Shown here: one piece after another, positions 53,180-63,065 of the stretch
Position numbering within the stretch: position 1 is the stretch's first letter
How the letters are laid out: each line of letters begins with the position of its first letter
Source of the DNA: Pedobacter sp. MR2016-24
GTDB taxonomy: Bacteria > Bacteroidota > Bacteroidia > Sphingobacteriales > Sphingobacteriaceae
Assembly: GCF_026239655.1 (NCBI RefSeq)
Contig: NZ_JAPIVO010000006.1
Location: 450,704 to 514,703, forward strand
Length of the DNA: 64,000 bases
Direction: 5' to 3'
Translations under genes and position numbers: made by a program
Notes under the pieces: generated by a model
Databases searched by the model: none
The model's input: the letters and a program-made list of their open reading frames with translations, nothing else
What the model was told of the DNA's origin: nothing

Positions 53180-54691
53180 CTAATTCGTATTATCTGTATC
53201 CCAGAATATTTTTGAAGTGAACTGACTGATTGTTCCCTGGCCCAGCACATTATCCGGATTGTAATTGTATTCGCTTTGCGGATAAAGTAAGCGTACAGGT
53301 ATAATGCGTGTTGTAGCGGCCGGATTGTCTGAAACAGGAATGTCGGACGGTATATTCAACCTGCGAAAATCTGCCCATGATTCCATATCATTCACGCCAT
53401 TCATTGCTGCCCATTTCTGTGTCATAATCAATATGATTTTATTTGAAGCTGCATCCCAGTTACTCACATCATTCTGAAGATATTTTGCAACATCTTCGGC
53501 ACCCAGATAAACAAATGATTGTGTCACCGCTGATTCATACAGTGCACGGGGTGTGCCAGCAATCAAGCCACGCTGTGCTGCTTCAGCCTGGAGAAATAAT
53601 GATTCGAAATCTGTCAGTAATGGCTGGGCCATCTCTGCACTTTTTAATAGTCCGGAGCCAATTGCGGATTTTACATTTGGATTGTCGGCTGATGAAGCTG
53701 TAGGACCAAACCTGCTTCCAGAATAAGTAGTACCGTTGCCGTCATCAATTGTAGTGTATAATTTACCTAATCTCGGATCATTATTATTTTGATAGAAATT
53801 AATTGCGTATTCACTAGCTATATAATAACGATGGTTATCAGTCGGAGCAGACTTTCCTACCGGAGAATAACCAAAGCTCGCCCAGAAAGGATTTTGTTTA
53901 CCAGCAGAATTGCTGTAACCAGGGTTAACACTGCTGCCCTCACCTATGCCTGTAAAGCCTAAACCATTTGCAGTGATCTTTGCTATTTCAGCAATAATAT
54001 ATGCATCTCTACCTGGCATCTGTGTTTGACGCAGCAAAATGCGTAACTTCAGTGTATTTGCCAGTTTACCCCATTTTTCTGCATTTCCTTTATACATGAT
54101 ATCAAAAGCGGCATCTGCTGAAGGAACCTTACCTATACTTTCCTTAAATAGCATGGCCGCTGTATCCAGCTGTCTAGCTAAATCTTCATAGATATCCTGA
54201 CCTTTATCGTAGGCTGGCCTGATTGCTGATGTAGATTTTAATGCTTGTGTATAAGGGATGTTCCCATAAATATCTACCAGATTTTGGTAATCATAAGCTT
54301 TCATTGTTTTGGCAATAGCTACATAGAACTGATTGCCAGTGGCGGCCGATTTGGTCTGTACATATTCATAATCTTCCAGGTTATGGTAAAGATTATCCCA
54401 GATCGTAACTGTAGGACCATAATTGGTAGTGAATTGATAGCTGCGTTCTTCTGCAAAGGCTGATACCGCACCACTATAGTTCCAATAACCTATCCATGCG
54501 GAGGCAAATCTGTAAAAATCAGTTGAGCCTGTTGTAAACCTGCCGGTAGAATTCAGTGCATTTGTCAGCACTAATCCCGGGGTTACATCTGTTGGCTTAT
54601 TAGGGTTTTCATTAATATCCAGGTAATCTTTGGTGCAGGCTCCTAAAAGGAAAAAGGCTGCTATACAAAGTAATTTTATCTTGTTATTCAT
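53180..54691 (-). CDS. SusD-like outer-membrane lipoprotein (PUL-C)
   Basis: A 503-residue member of the SusD_2-like branch rather than the classical SusD: lipobox LLGAC, then TKDYLDINENPNKPTDVTPGLVLTNAL, FYRFASAWIGYWNYSG, VAIAKTMKAYDYQNLVDIYGNIPYTQAL and DFESLFLQAEAAQRGL. The start MNNKIK at 54691 gives a standard signal peptide; the frame opens four codons earlier. The gap to its SusC is 14 bases. The branch is usually linked to nutrient or peptide/glycoprotein uptake. Confidence 0.93.
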   Translation of the reverse strand: MNNKIKLLCIAAFFLLGACTKDYLDINENPNKPTDVTPGLVLTNALNSTGRFTTGSTDFYRFASAWIGYWNYSGAVSAFAEERSYQFTTNYGPTVTIWDNLYHNLEDYEYVQTKSAATGNQFYVAIAKTMKAYDYQNLVDIYGNIPYTQALKSTSAIRPAYDKGQDIYEDLARQLDTAAMLFKESIGKVPSADAAFDIMYKGNAEKWGKLANTLKLRILLRQTQMPGRDAYIIAEIAKITANGLGFTGIGEGSSVNPGYSNSAGKQNPFWASFGYSPVGKSAPTDNHRYYIASEYAINFYQNNNDPRLGKLYTTIDDGNGTTYSGSRFGPTASSADNPNVKSAIGSGLLKSAEMAQPLLTDFESLFLQAEAAQRGLIAGTPRALYESAVTQSFVYLGAEDVAKYLQNDVSNWDAASNKIILIMTQKWAAMNGVNDMESWADFRRLNIPSDIPVSDNPAATTRIIPVRLLYPQSEYNYNPDNVLGQGTISQFTSKIFWDTDNTN

Positions 54692-54705
54692 CTTTGACTG
54701 CATAA

Positions 54706-57700
54706 TTATAAAGTAATAGTTGCTGTGAAACCATAAATACGTGTTGGCGGTGTCTGGTTAAGATCACTAGAGCCCTGAGCGTTGTCCGTAGTTGCATTAA
54801 ATTCCGGATCGGTATAAACATTTGTCTTAGGTCTGAACATGAAGAGGTTTCTGCCTACTAATGCAAAATTTGCGCGTTTAATGAATTTAGCATTTGCTTC
54901 AAGGAATTTAGCTGGCACTTCATACCCTAATGAAAGTTCACGCACTTTCCAGAAAGCAGCACTGGTCACATAATTCTGCATTACCCCAAAACGAGTAGTT
55001 GAACCAGCCCAGAAGTCTATTCCGCCTGTTCTTGTAGTGATGTTGGTATTTGGAGTATATACGCCTGGTGAAGTTTCAATAACAGAGTTAGGATACACAA
55101 ATCTTTCACGCCCGTTAGTAGCCGAACCATAGCTGATACCGGAGAAATCCATTGTACTGCCTGCCCCACTGTAAACTACGCTTCCGCTGCGGTATTCTCC
55201 TGTACCAGATAATGTGAAGTTGCGGAAATTTACGCTTGTACTTACACCCAGAATGTTTTTAGGTGTAGTCTGACCAAAAAGAATATTTACCTGACTTAAC
55301 TTAGGGAACCCTGTACCCGCGTCAACAATTGTTCTTCCTTCCGGATCCAGGGCATAACCATTACCCATCAGCACGGGGTATGGCTGGTCTTTCACGATAT
55401 AATTGTTGTTTCCAATACTGAGATTTGGTAATCCCTGGTAAAGTTCAACTGCTTTATTCTGGTTGTAGGAATAATTAACACCCAAATTCCATGTAATGCC
55501 GCGACCGTTCTCGCTAATGATAGGGGACCCTTTTAAGGAAAGCTCTACGCCCCGGTTTTTACCTGATCCTGTATTGATAATTGCATTGGTAAAACCAGTT
55601 GCACTCGAAATATTAATTCCTTTAATAATTTCCTGATCTTTTGTTGTTTCCCAATAGGCAGAAGATTCCAGCATAATCCTGTTATTCAGAAATCCCAGCT
55701 CAATACCAATCTCGGTAGATAGTGTCTGCTCTGGTTTTAGATTCGGATCATATACGGTCTTACCTACACTGTAACCTGCGGTACTTCCATAAGGGAAACC
55801 GGCACCAACATCAAAAGTAGATTCAAGGGAATATGGACTAAACTGAACAGCGTAAACTTTGGCTACACCTCCTCTGATCTTTCCAAAAGAGAGTATATTA
55901 CCTTTAAGCGATTTAAAAGCATCTGTAAAAATAAAAGAGAGATCTGCCGAAGGATAAAAGAATGATCGGTTTTCCTGCGATAATCTCGAATCCCAGTCAT
56001 TACGACCTGAAGCATGAAGAAATAGATAATCCTTATATCCAACTGTCAGGTCTCCGTAAATACCAAATTGCCTGTCTTTAGTAGATTCTTCATTAACGAT
56101 AGCATCACCAGAACGACTACCTACATTGTAGAAATCTGGTATAACAAGAAAATCTGTTCCTGCCGATAACTTCCGTAATGACCTTTGTATTACTTGTGTG
56201 CCCGCAATAAATGTCGCACTGAAATCCTCATTCAGTTTCTTTTTAAAAGTAGCCAGGAAGTTTCCTTCCATACGGCTGTTAAACTCTGAATAATCCGATG
56301 ATCTGCCTGGTGAAGTTTGCGGATTGGCTATAGCTTTACCACTTGCCTTTGCAAAATCAGAATAGCTTATCGCTTTCGTAATATTCTTGCCGTTTTTTGT
56401 GAAAGTAGTGATACCACCTCTCGCAGTTAGATTTAACCAGGGTGTAGCATCATAAGATATTGCCAGATTACCTAGCAAGTCATCCCGGCGCTCATTGTTG
56501 CGTGTTCGCTGTAAATTAAAATATGGATTTAATCCGTAATCATTATAATAATTGTTAAGGTCTCCGTAGATGGAGTTGATGTCCTCGTATGACGTAAGAG
56601 GAATATTAGCTGGTGTATTTATAATATTATCATAAATCTGTGAGTTTGATTTATCTACATTCTTTTGTGTATAATTAAATGTATAATCAACTTTCAGTTT
56701 ATTAAAAATACGCGAGCCATTGATTCTTGCCGCAGTGCGGTTGGATTTATCACCCGGTACATAGCCTTTGCTATTTACACGCTGAATATTGATATAAGTA
56801 GAACCCTTGTCATTTCCTGTACTAAAACTCAGGTCATTTTGCTCGTCAAGTCCGGTGTCGAAGAATTTTTTCTTCTCATCTGCAAGATTGGAGTAGGGTG
56901 ACATCTGTATGGTGCCATCAGGAAGTGTTCTGCCTAGTGGACGTATAGTACCATCAAAACGATCCCCGAAATTCTGGTTTTCGAAGGGCGTATATAGTGG
57001 ATTTCCATATTCATCCTGACCTGATCCACCGCCAAACTGAGTCTGCATTTTTGGAAAATAAGATAGTTGATTCAGCTGAGTCGTGTTGGTATACGTTATC
57101 TGGGTATTGTCTTTTGCACCGCGTTTTGTAGTTACGATTAAAACACCATTTGCTGCTTCTGATCCATACAATGCTGCGGCATTCGCACCTTTCAGCACGT
57201 TTACATTCTCTACATCATTGGGATTGATAGAGTTCATATAACTAAGTGGTACAACTACACCATCAAGAACAAGTAATGCCTGGTTATTTCCCTGAAAAGA
57301 CCTGTTTCCTCTTAACACAATCCTAATTTGGTCGCCCGCATCAATCTGATTATTAGCTTGTACAATTTGTAATCCTGACACTTTTCCCGACAAGCCTGCA
57401 GCCAGGTTCGTTGGTTTGCTCTGGGTAAGATCTTTTGCATTTACCTGTTGTGTAGAATATCCAAGTTCTTTTGCTGCGCGCTTGATCCCCAGTGCCGTCA
57501 CTACAACTTCTCCCAATTGCTGAGCATCTTCTGTCATAATTACGTTAACCACAGGTTTACCTGCTACAGCTACTTCTTTTCGGGTAAAGCCAATATAAGC
57601 AAATACCAGAATGCTGTTAGCATCAGGAACTCTGATGGAGAATTTTCCTGAAGCATCTGTATTTGTACCTTGGGTACTGCCTTTAATAAAAATACTCACA

Positions 57701-58146
57701 CCCGGCAGCGACTCACCATTATTACTGGTAACAGTTCCGCTTACAACCATCTGTTGTGCTACTGCATCAGGGTGCGCTGCAGCTTTCACTGCCAGGACTA
57801 CATCACCATTTATAATCTCATAATTGATATTATGCTTTGTCAGCAGGACGTTAAGCAAACTTCCTAAAGACTGATTTTTAGCATCGATTGATACCAGTTG
57901 ATCTGCATCAATAAAGTCTTTACTATAGACAAATTTCAATGACGTAATCACTGATACTTTTTTCAATACAGATGATAAACTTCGGTTTTTAACTGAAAGA
58001 TTGATGGATTGGTCTAATACCGCATCCTGAGCTTTGCTGTTTCCTGCATAGGAAACGCCGCAAATTGCTAATGCAATGGCTAATTGACTCAATGTGACTT
58101 TCATAATTTTAAATAAGCCAATACGGTCTTGTAAAAATAAATTCAT
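54706..58146 (-). CDS. SusC-type TonB-dependent transducer with STN domain (PUL-C)
   Basis: A 1146-residue outer-membrane transporter and signal transducer. After the signal (ending GNSKAQ) is a secretin/TonB N-terminal STN domain (about 45-125: QSINLSVKNRSLSSVLKKVSVITSLKF, LLTKHNINYEI), which contacts the FecR-type anti-sigma across the periplasm. Then the regulatory sandwich (VVSGTVTSNNGESLPGVSIF), TonB-box region (LGEVVVTALGIKR), plug and barrel follow. The ECF sigma and FecR genes lie directly upstream, a complete surface-signalling trio. Start 58146 is kept; MKVTLSQLAIA 14 codons later is an alternative. Confidence 0.95.
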   Translation of the reverse strand: MNLFLQDRIGLFKIMKVTLSQLAIALAICGVSYAGNSKAQDAVLDQSINLSVKNRSLSSVLKKVSVITSLKFVYSKDFIDADQLVSIDAKNQSLGSLLNVLLTKHNINYEIINGDVVLAVKAAAHPDAVAQQMVVSGTVTSNNGESLPGVSIFIKGSTQGTNTDASGKFSIRVPDANSILVFAYIGFTRKEVAVAGKPVVNVIMTEDAQQLGEVVVTALGIKRAAKELGYSTQQVNAKDLTQSKPTNLAAGLSGKVSGLQIVQANNQIDAGDQIRIVLRGNRSFQGNNQALLVLDGVVVPLSYMNSINPNDVENVNVLKGANAAALYGSEAANGVLIVTTKRGAKDNTQITYTNTTQLNQLSYFPKMQTQFGGGSGQDEYGNPLYTPFENQNFGDRFDGTIRPLGRTLPDGTIQMSPYSNLADEKKKFFDTGLDEQNDLSFSTGNDKGSTYINIQRVNSKGYVPGDKSNRTAARINGSRIFNKLKVDYTFNYTQKNVDKSNSQIYDNIINTPANIPLTSYEDINSIYGDLNNYYNDYGLNPYFNLQRTRNNERRDDLLGNLAISYDATPWLNLTARGGITTFTKNGKNITKAISYSDFAKASGKAIANPQTSPGRSSDYSEFNSRMEGNFLATFKKKLNEDFSATFIAGTQVIQRSLRKLSAGTDFLVIPDFYNVGSRSGDAIVNEESTKDRQFGIYGDLTVGYKDYLFLHASGRNDWDSRLSQENRSFFYPSADLSFIFTDAFKSLKGNILSFGKIRGGVAKVYAVQFSPYSLESTFDVGAGFPYGSTAGYSVGKTVYDPNLKPEQTLSTEIGIELGFLNNRIMLESSAYWETTKDQEIIKGINISSATGFTNAIINTGSGKNRGVELSLKGSPIISENGRGITWNLGVNYSYNQNKAVELYQGLPNLSIGNNNYIVKDQPYPVLMGNGYALDPEGRTIVDAGTGFPKLSQVNILFGQTTPKNILGVSTSVNFRNFTLSGTGEYRSGSVVYSGAGSTMDFSGISYGSATNGRERFVYPNSVIETSPGVYTPNTNITTRTGGIDFWAGSTTRFGVMQNYVTSAAFWKVRELSLGYEVPAKFLEANAKFIKRANFALVGRNLFMFRPKTNVYTDPEFNATTDNAQGSSDLNQTPPTRIYGFTATITL

Positions 58147-58235
58147 AAATTAGATTGTTTCTTATTGATTAATGAGACAAATAAATTCCCTTTAGAGCGG
58201 CGCAATCGCTCTATTCAAAAGGGGATAATTCTTCA

Positions 58236-58266
58236 AGAACAGGAGTGGTTCGAACACTTCTGTTCC
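58236..58266 (-). other. Hairpin between fecR-like and SusC-C genes
   Basis: GAACAG-x-AGTG and CACT-x-CTGTTC pair with one weak position around a 7-base loop. It has only a weak minus-strand T-run, so it may be a partial terminator for the sigma/anti-sigma transcript or a leader structure for SusC-C. Confidence 0.45.
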
Positions 58267-58311
58267 TTTTTCTTAAATTTGTGTGTGTCTATTTTTCCAT
58301 GATATTTTAGG

Positions 58312-59316
58312 TTAGTTGGTTTTAGGTTGTTGATTGAGGGTTCTTAAAATGATTTTATTGTTTTCTTTACTATATTCTGCATGAACTGATTTGCAAATCA
58401 GCACAAGGATATCTGCAAGGTTTTTGTTCGTGAAATCAGCTGTCAGCTGATATTGACGCAATGCGATGCCTTCCGCCTGGACGTCTAAATGGTAATATTT
58501 GCTTAGCTCTGCAACTATATCTTCCACTTTGGTATTCTCAAAAGTCAGACTTGCTTTGTGCCAAATCCTCAGGTCTGATGCTGGCGGTACCACAGCTTTT
58601 AGTAGCTGGTGATTTGTATGTTGATAATTAGCTTCTTCTTCCGGATGTAATATCACTTCTGTTTCGTCCACTCGCTTTGTTGCATGTATATTTGGTTTTA
58701 AAGGTATACTTACTGATACCTTACCTGTTAGTACCGATACTTTCGTATAATCTTCTCCTGGAATTGAGCGGATACGAAAACTGGTGCCCCAAACTTTCGT
58801 TTTTACTTTCCCACTGGTCACGATAAATGGATGTTCAGCATCTTTAGTTACCTCAAAAAATGCTTCTCCCTCCATTGTAACTTGCCGGAGTTTCCCGAAT
58901 CTGGATGGAAAAGTTAGACGTGCTTCAGGACTAAGCCAAACAATACTGCCATCTGGTAATAATTGCCTGGTAATAGAGTGAGTCATATTATGAACTTTTA
59001 TCAGAGGCGATTTTGCTATTGTATTTACAGTTTGCTTATGTAAAGCGTTATAAGCAAATAGTGACAACCCGAAGGTAATCAAAGCAGCAATAGACCAGCG
59101 TGTTATCCAGTGCGTATTACGCTTTTTGTTAAGCTCATTTCCATTATGGGGAATGCCAGTCTGAAGGTAACCGGAAATATCGTTGCCCATAGCCTCTTCA
59201 AAATATTTATCCAGCTTACCCTGTTTCATTAAATATGTAAAAACCTCCAGTTCTTCATCTGTAGATTTTTTATCAAGATAGCGGTTAACCAGTTTTTTGA
59301 GGTAATCCTCTTCCAT
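58312..59316 (-). CDS. FecR-family anti-sigma factor
   Basis: A 334-residue inner-membrane protein that holds the ECF sigma until signalled by the STN-SusC. A cytoplasmic N-terminal helical part (EEDYLKKLVNRYLDKKSTDEE) precedes one membrane helix (about 75-92, SIAALITFGLSLFAYNAL), a FecR domain (LPDGSIVWLSPEARLTFPSRF, VTMEGEAFFEVTKD, TKVWGTSFRIR) and a C-terminal DUF4974 domain (LTFENTKVEDIVAELSKYY). Start MEEDYL at 59316 is preferred over the ATG ten codons upstream. It follows the sigma gene by 92 bases. Confidence 0.93.
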   Translation of the reverse strand: MEEDYLKKLVNRYLDKKSTDEELEVFTYLMKQGKLDKYFEEAMGNDISGYLQTGIPHNGNELNKKRNTHWITRWSIAALITFGLSLFAYNALHKQTVNTIAKSPLIKVHNMTHSITRQLLPDGSIVWLSPEARLTFPSRFGKLRQVTMEGEAFFEVTKDAEHPFIVTSGKVKTKVWGTSFRIRSIPGEDYTKVSVLTGKVSVSIPLKPNIHATKRVDETEVILHPEEEANYQHTNHQLLKAVVPPASDLRIWHKASLTFENTKVEDIVAELSKYYHLDVQAEGIALRQYQLTADFTNKNLADILVLICKSVHAEYSKENNKIILRTLNQQPKTN

Positions 59317-59408
59317 ATGCTGCGGCTTATACTTACAAGACAACAAAAATGGTGGGAAGGGTAGTGGAAAAGAAAGAAAAAGTAATTTGCTACTTTAGCT
59401 AAATGGAT

Positions 59409-60011
59409 TTATCTTAAATACCCGCCTATAATTACCATAAAGAGGGTAAGAGAAATACCAAATTCTTTTTTTATGGAAGAACTCAATACTTTCATTGAAT
59501 GTACCATGTGATTTTTGACTGCATTTCTGGAGATATTAAGTGATTTTGCTACCTCTTCATAAGATTTCTCCTGCTCACGGCAAAGTTTAAAAATTTCACG
59601 CGTGCGTTCAGGAAGTTTACTTAATATTTTTCGGAGGAACAGCACATATTCTTTATGCAGAAGTTCTTCTTCAGTATGGTTACGTGTAGCTATAAAACCT
59701 GCTATAATCTCAGCTATCGCTTCATCAGATCTGAAAACGATTTTAAGATTATTTAAGGTGTGATTACGTGCGGTGATAAACAAATAAGCGTCAAAAGACT
59801 TTACTCCCATTAAGTTCTGCCTGTTTTCCCATATTTTGATGAATACTTCCTGGGTCAGATCCTCAGCCAGTGGTACTGAACTCACATATTTAATTATAAA
59901 AGTAAAAATACGACGATTATAAATCTCATATAAACCAGTAAAAGCAACCTGATCTCCTTCAATCATTCGTTGCAGGAGATCATTTTCAGTATTTTCTGGT
60001 CTGGTTGGCAA
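59409..60011 (-). CDS. ECF-type RNA polymerase sigma factor
   Basis: A 200-residue sigma-70-family factor of the FecI-like group. Region 2 (IEGDQVAFTGLYEIYNRRIFTFIIKY, DLTQEVFIKIWENR) and region 4 (LPERTREIFKLCREQEKSYEEVAKSLNISRNAVKNHMVHSMKVL) are clear. With the FecR and STN-SusC genes downstream it should activate the SusC-C locus. The short hydrophobic C-terminal tail (SLTLFMVIIGGYLR) is seen in many Bacteroidota members. Confidence 0.95.
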   Translation of the reverse strand: MPTRPENTENDLLQRMIEGDQVAFTGLYEIYNRRIFTFIIKYVSSVPLAEDLTQEVFIKIWENRQNLMGVKSFDAYLFITARNHTLNNLKIVFRSDEAIAEIIAGFIATRNHTEEELLHKEYVLFLRKILSKLPERTREIFKLCREQEKSYEEVAKSLNISRNAVKNHMVHSMKVLSSSIKKEFGISLTLFMVIIGGYLR

Positions 60012-60111
60012 TGGTTCTTAGGATTAGATGATTCAGGTAATCAAAACTAAGGAAAAATTAAGCAAGGTTAAAATCTATTCATCACAGTCCTGAATACCAT
60101 GATAGGATTAA

Positions 60112-61047
60112 TTATGCTGAAATGCCTACTGGCTGCGGAACTTTAACATAATAGCCGGTTCCGTCATACGGTCGGCGGCGAGGGTTTGTGATACATGCAT
60201 CAGAGCAGCATCCCTGTAATTTTGTGCCACATTCATCACACTGAGTAATGTGCTCATTACATTCCGGATTTGCGCAATTGATCATTTTGGCTGTAACCGT
60301 ACCGCAATTATAACATTTGGAAACCACACTTGGATTTATGCTATTCACATCAACCGCTATACGGTTATCAAATACATAACATTTACCTTCAAAATCTTCT
60401 CCGCCTGCTTCTTTACCATATTTGATAATACCTCCATGTAACTGGTAAACGTCATTAAAGCCATGATGAAGCAACAGGGCAGAAGCCTTTTCACATTTTA
60501 TACCACCTGTACAGTAAGTAAGTACTTTTTTATCTTTATACTGTGCAAGTTCATTGATTTTCTCCGGGAAATCCCTGAAGTTCTCAATGTCAAGCGTAAT
60601 TGCATTTTTGAATTTGCCCAGGTTATGCTCATAATTTGAGCGTACATCAAGAATAATTACATCTTCCTGATCAATCATTTTTTGAAATTCTACCGGCTCG
60701 AGGTGTTTACCCGTGCGCTCATTCGGGTTGATTATACTTGTATCTTTCAGTCCTGAATGTACAATCTCTGATTTATAGCGGCAATGCATCTTGATGAAAG
60801 AAGGTTCTTCTACATCATCAATTTTAAATTCAGTTTTTGCGAAACGTGCATCAGCATGAACAGCTTCCATATAGGTCTGGCACGATTCTACCGAACCGGA
60901 CACTGTTCCATTCAAACCTTCATCAGCCACAATAATACGGCCTACAAGATTTAGTGATTTACAAAATTTAAGGTGATCTGCAGCAAATTGTTCTGCATCA
61001 GCTATAGGACTATAGCAATAGTAAAGTAAGGTCTGGAATTTTTTCAT
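60112..61047 (-). CDS. trhO: tRNA uridine(34) hydroxylase TrhO (YceA/rhodanese family)
   Basis: A 311-residue protein of the YceA group that uses molecular oxygen to hydroxylate U34 in tRNA. It has an N-terminal ferredoxin-like/acylphosphatase-like domain (VADEGLNGTVSG), a rhodanese domain with VILDVRSNYEHNLGKF and the catalytic loop YCTGGIKCEKASALL (C179), and a Cys-rich C-terminal tail (CYNCGTVTAKMINC, CDECGTKLQGCCSDAC) resembling a zinc site. The start MKKFQTLLYYCYSP at 61047 matches the family; the frame upstream does not. Confidence 0.93.
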   Translation of the reverse strand: MKKFQTLLYYCYSPIADAEQFAADHLKFCKSLNLVGRIIVADEGLNGTVSGSVESCQTYMEAVHADARFAKTEFKIDDVEEPSFIKMHCRYKSEIVHSGLKDTSIINPNERTGKHLEPVEFQKMIDQEDVIILDVRSNYEHNLGKFKNAITLDIENFRDFPEKINELAQYKDKKVLTYCTGGIKCEKASALLLHHGFNDVYQLHGGIIKYGKEAGGEDFEGKCYVFDNRIAVDVNSINPSVVSKCYNCGTVTAKMINCANPECNEHITQCDECGTKLQGCCSDACITNPRRRPYDGTGYYVKVPQPVGISA

Positions 61048-61116
61048 AAAATTAATACCGCTGCAAACGGCGTTTAACACTGCAAATTTAACAATTAATA
61101 TTTATAATATAAATGA

Positions 61117-62136
61117 TCAGGTAATTATTAGGCGGTCATCTCGCTTTCCGCTGCTATAAGTAAATAATAAGATGACGATCAGGAGCGCTATTCCCATACC
61201 CTGATGGAATAAAGCATAGTAACGGTAATTTGTGTTGAGTATGTTCAGGAGAGTCATTATGCCCAAAATAACCTGAAATAGAACCAGTATAAGTGGAAGG
61301 ATCCGGATACGAACCAGTCTGTGATCTTTTTTCCAGACCGTTGTTCTTTTATATGTTATAAAAACGGCAATAATGATGAGATAGGCAAGTGTCCGGTGTA
61401 TTAATTGTATCCAAAGCAGGTAGCTAAGTGGTGAAGGAATAATAAAGCCGTTCATGTCCGGCCATGTTGGTGCAGCAAGCGCTGCTTTTGATCCTGCCAT
61501 TAAAGCTCCGAAAACCAGTTGTAGTAAAATCAGGCCCAGGCTGATGAGACAACTGGTTTTCAGTTTTCCTGAAAAGTGATGTGTTGCTGTACGGATACTC
61601 AATTGAAATGCTATCCAAAGCATATAACACAGCAGTATAATTGCGGTAATAAAATGAATGGCCAGTTTCACCTCGTTAACGGCTGTCATGGTATTATTCA
61701 AACCGCTTTTTACCATAATCCATCCTATAACAGCCTGTAATAATCCTAATAGAAAGAGTATAGTTAACTGTAGGAGTAATTTCCCATTTATTTTTCGCTG
61801 GATGGAAAAAATGAGGAAGGGGATGATAAAAATCAAGCCTATAAACCTTGCCCAGTTTCTGTGGAACCATTCCCAGAAAAAGATAGCTTTATAGTTATCT
61901 AATGTAAAATGAGCATTGACTACTTTGAACTGTGCAATTTCTTTATACTTATCGAAACTCGTTTGCCAGGCTGTGTTATTCATAGGCGGAAGACTTCCCA
62001 ATAGCGGTTGCCACTCTGTTATTGACAGGCCAGATCCAGTTAGGCGGGTAATCCCACCCAAAATGATCTGAATAATTACCGCGAGAGCACCACAATAAAG
62101 CCATATGGCGATCGGTTTATTGGTATTATCCTTCAT
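61117..62136 (-). CDS. ctaA: Haem A synthase, CtaA/COX15 type
   Basis: A 339-residue inner-membrane protein with about eight helices that oxidises haem O to haem A for cytochrome oxidase. Landmarks: GGITRLTGSGLSITEWQPLLGSLPP, the haem His in FFWEWFHRNWARFIGL, and second-half His residues in LIHRTLAY and ALFHQGMG. The longer loop after helix 1 (NNTAWQTSFDKYKEIAQFKVVN) is typical of the COX15-like type. Its start overlaps the end of queD by 11 bases, so the two are translationally coupled. Confidence 0.94.
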   Translation of the reverse strand: MKDNTNKPIAIWLYCGALAVIIQIILGGITRLTGSGLSITEWQPLLGSLPPMNNTAWQTSFDKYKEIAQFKVVNAHFTLDNYKAIFFWEWFHRNWARFIGLIFIIPFLIFSIQRKINGKLLLQLTILFLLGLLQAVIGWIMVKSGLNNTMTAVNEVKLAIHFITAIILLCYMLWIAFQLSIRTATHHFSGKLKTSCLISLGLILLQLVFGALMAGSKAALAAPTWPDMNGFIIPSPLSYLLWIQLIHRTLAYLIIIAVFITYKRTTVWKKDHRLVRIRILPLILVLFQVILGIMTLLNILNTNYRYYALFHQGMGIALLIVILLFTYSSGKRDDRLIIT

Positions 62137-62479
62137 AGATCACTCCCGATGTAGGCGTTTCATTCAATTCTATCCTGCAAAGATTGGGAATGTCTTTCTT
62201 TAATCTTTCCCAGAACCATATGCTTAGATTCTCCGCTGTAGGATTTTCCAGCCCTTCAACGGAGTTCAATACCTGATGATCGAGCAGGTCTATATGTGGT
62301 TTAGTCAGATTTTTTATTGCTGTATAATCTATTATCCAGCCGGTATCTGTCCCCGGTTCGCCTGTTATATAAATTTTTAGTGTATAAGTATGCCCATGCA
62401 TTCCTCCGCATTTATGTCCTGCTGGTACGTTAGGCAGATAATGGGCAGAGTCGAACTGAAAAGTTTTGTAAATAATCAT
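62126..62479 (-). CDS. queD: 6-carboxytetrahydropterin synthase QueD
   Basis: A 117-residue enzyme of the PTPS/QueD family that converts dihydroneopterin triphosphate to 6-carboxytetrahydropterin for queuosine. Zinc ligands are H13 (FDSAHYLP), H28 and H30 (MHGHTYTL); the catalytic Cys24 is in GHKCGGMHGH. IDYTAIKNL, LLDHQVLN and PTAENLSIWFWERL are typical. It is upstream of ctaA with an 11-base overlap, an unrelated pathway, so coupling is probably only transcriptional convenience. Confidence 0.95.
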   Translation of the reverse strand: MIIYKTFQFDSAHYLPNVPAGHKCGGMHGHTYTLKIYITGEPGTDTGWIIDYTAIKNLTKPHIDLLDHQVLNSVEGLENPTAENLSIWFWERLKKDIPNLCRIELNETPTSGVIYEG

Positions 62480-62674
62480 TGTATAAATAATATATGCAAA
62501 GGTGTGATTCTAAACAGGCTGAATAAATGACCAAAATCATGTTATTGGAATAATGTGATGCTATAATAATTGTGTTATTAATTACGCATATTCAGGCAAT
62601 GACTGGTGCTTTTTGTATATAGTTGTTCGTATGCTCACACTTTTTCAGATACCTTTTGCGTAGATGAACACATT

Positions 62675-63025
62675 ATGCTGAAGTTCAGCAAAAATTTCAT
62701 TGTACTGTGTGAGCCGCACAATTGTTATCCGGCAGAATATCTGGAATATTTTATGGATCAAATCTCTGTAGCAGAGATGGAGGCAAAAATAGGACTTGAA
62801 GTACTGAATGATAATTTCACGATGGCCTTCTTTATGAAAATTGCATTGGGTTTTGGATTAGCGAATGATGAAATCCCGGATTTTAATGAGGAAGATATGA
62901 TCTTCCTGATTGAAATGGACGAGCTCAGGGCTCGTTGTCACCATATTGCCAGTCAGGAAGAAAGGATTGCAGTATTTAGATCTTTCTGCCAAAAGCGTTA
63001 TGACCAAATCGCTAATCGAAACTAA
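62675..63025 (+). CDS. Small acidic protein of unknown function
   Basis: A 116-residue protein not recognised. It starts MLKFSKNFIVLCEPHNCYPAEYLEYFMDQ and is rich in acidic helices (NDEIPDFNEEDMIFLIEMDELRARC), with four Cys residues and no signal or membrane helix. The start at 62675 is preferred over the GTG at 62606, whose extra 23 residues look non-coding. It stands alone, divergent from queD, before the 1-kb gene-free region. Confidence 0.55.
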   Translation: MLKFSKNFIVLCEPHNCYPAEYLEYFMDQISVAEMEAKIGLEVLNDNFTMAFFMKIALGFGLANDEIPDFNEEDMIFLIEMDELRARCHHIASQEERIAVFRSFCQKRYDQIANRN

Positions 63026-63065
63026 GTTGGCGATCACCCAGGGGGTAGGATATGGTTGAACAAGT

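Noticed and set aside
34239..60011. Three SusCD loci as recent tandem duplication
   Set aside because: The three SusC proteins differ in length and domains (only one has STN) and the SusD proteins belong to different branches, so they look independently acquired.
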